Assembly (NCBI GenBank): GCA_003453555.1
Contig: DMLA01000258.1
Location: forward strand, 1 to 5,336
Length of the DNA: 5,336 nt
Source: Chloroflexota bacterium
GTDB taxonomy: Bacteria > Chloroflexota > Anaerolineae > UBA7937
Direction of reading: 5' to 3'
Shown here: piece by piece, positions 5,284 through 5,336 of the stretch
How the letters are laid out: each line of letters begins with the position of its first letter
Numbering within the stretch: the first letter of the stretch is position 1
Translations under genes and position numbers: made by a program
The notes under the pieces: model-generated
Databases searched by the model: none
What the model saw: the letters and a program-made list of their open reading frames with translations, nothing else
Told to the model about the DNA's origin: nothing

Positions 5284-5336
5284 TCACTCCGTAGGGGTAG
5301 GTGAGGGGGAGAGCGTAGCGGTGATGGTGGGAGTAG
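5284..5336 (-). CDS. C-terminal end of a gene upstream of rimO, Thr/Pro-rich tail (partial, 5' end outside window)
   Basis: On the minus strand one frame reads TPTITATLSPSPTPTE and stops at TGA (5286-5284), 34 bases before the chosen rimO ATG. Thr/Pro-rich stretches like this are common in exported or membrane-anchored proteins of Chloroflexota, as in the protease linker elsewhere in this window. The tight spacing suggests an operon with rimO. Only 16 residues are visible and all three minus-strand frames are short here, so the assignment is tentative. A RodZ-like membrane HTH protein is one candidate, because I recall such genes next to rimO in related genomes, but nothing in these residues proves it. 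Confidence 0.45.
   Translation of the reverse strand, partial: TPTITATLSPSPTPTE

Overview
The window looks like part of a chromosome from a member of the Chloroflexota, probably of the Anaerolineae type. This is an inference. It rests on the style of the exported proteins (Thr/Pro-rich linkers after the membrane anchor, and a C-terminal 'W-x-x-[ST]-x-L-P-x-G-x-Y-x-L-R-L' domain common in that phylum), the frequent TTG/GTG starts with good Shine-Dalgarno sequences, and a moderately high GC content. No RNA gene, CRISPR array, transposase or integrase is visible, and no stretch over 300 bases lacks a gene.

Left part (1-2280, + strand): the last 79 codons of an exported or cell-surface protein are followed 12 bases later by a TTG-started gene. 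That gene encodes a 655-residue secreted lipoprotein zinc metalloprotease with an HEFQH...NEGFSE active site and an immune-inhibitor-A-like C-terminal domain. A GC-rich hairpin at about 2246-2280 plausibly ends this unit.

Middle part (about 2290-3917, + strand): a compact three-gene unit with its own candidate promoter, and an imperfect 20-bp palindrome over the -10 box that could be an autoregulatory operator. The genes are two tandem, clearly paralogous small helix-turn-helix proteins (118 and 127 residues, half of the residues identical over a 72-residue gapless core) and a 260-residue protein. The latter has a Swt1-type HEPN domain with an intact R-x4-H RNase motif (Arg223, His228). The protein's N-terminus may carry an HTH related to the two small proteins. 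Sampled lines of this unit are poorer in GC than the flanks, and the unit sits in the gap between two unrelated housekeeping/exported-protein transcription units. It is the most interesting part of the window: a candidate toxin-antitoxin-like or defence module built from paired DNA-binding regulators and a HEPN ribonuclease. The function is inferred, not shown.

Right part (3933-5336, - strand): a complete rimO gene (ribosomal protein uS12 methylthiotransferase) runs convergently toward the HEPN gene and ends 15 bases from it. Upstream of rimO on the same strand, the last codons of another gene, with a Thr/Pro-rich tail, enter the window.
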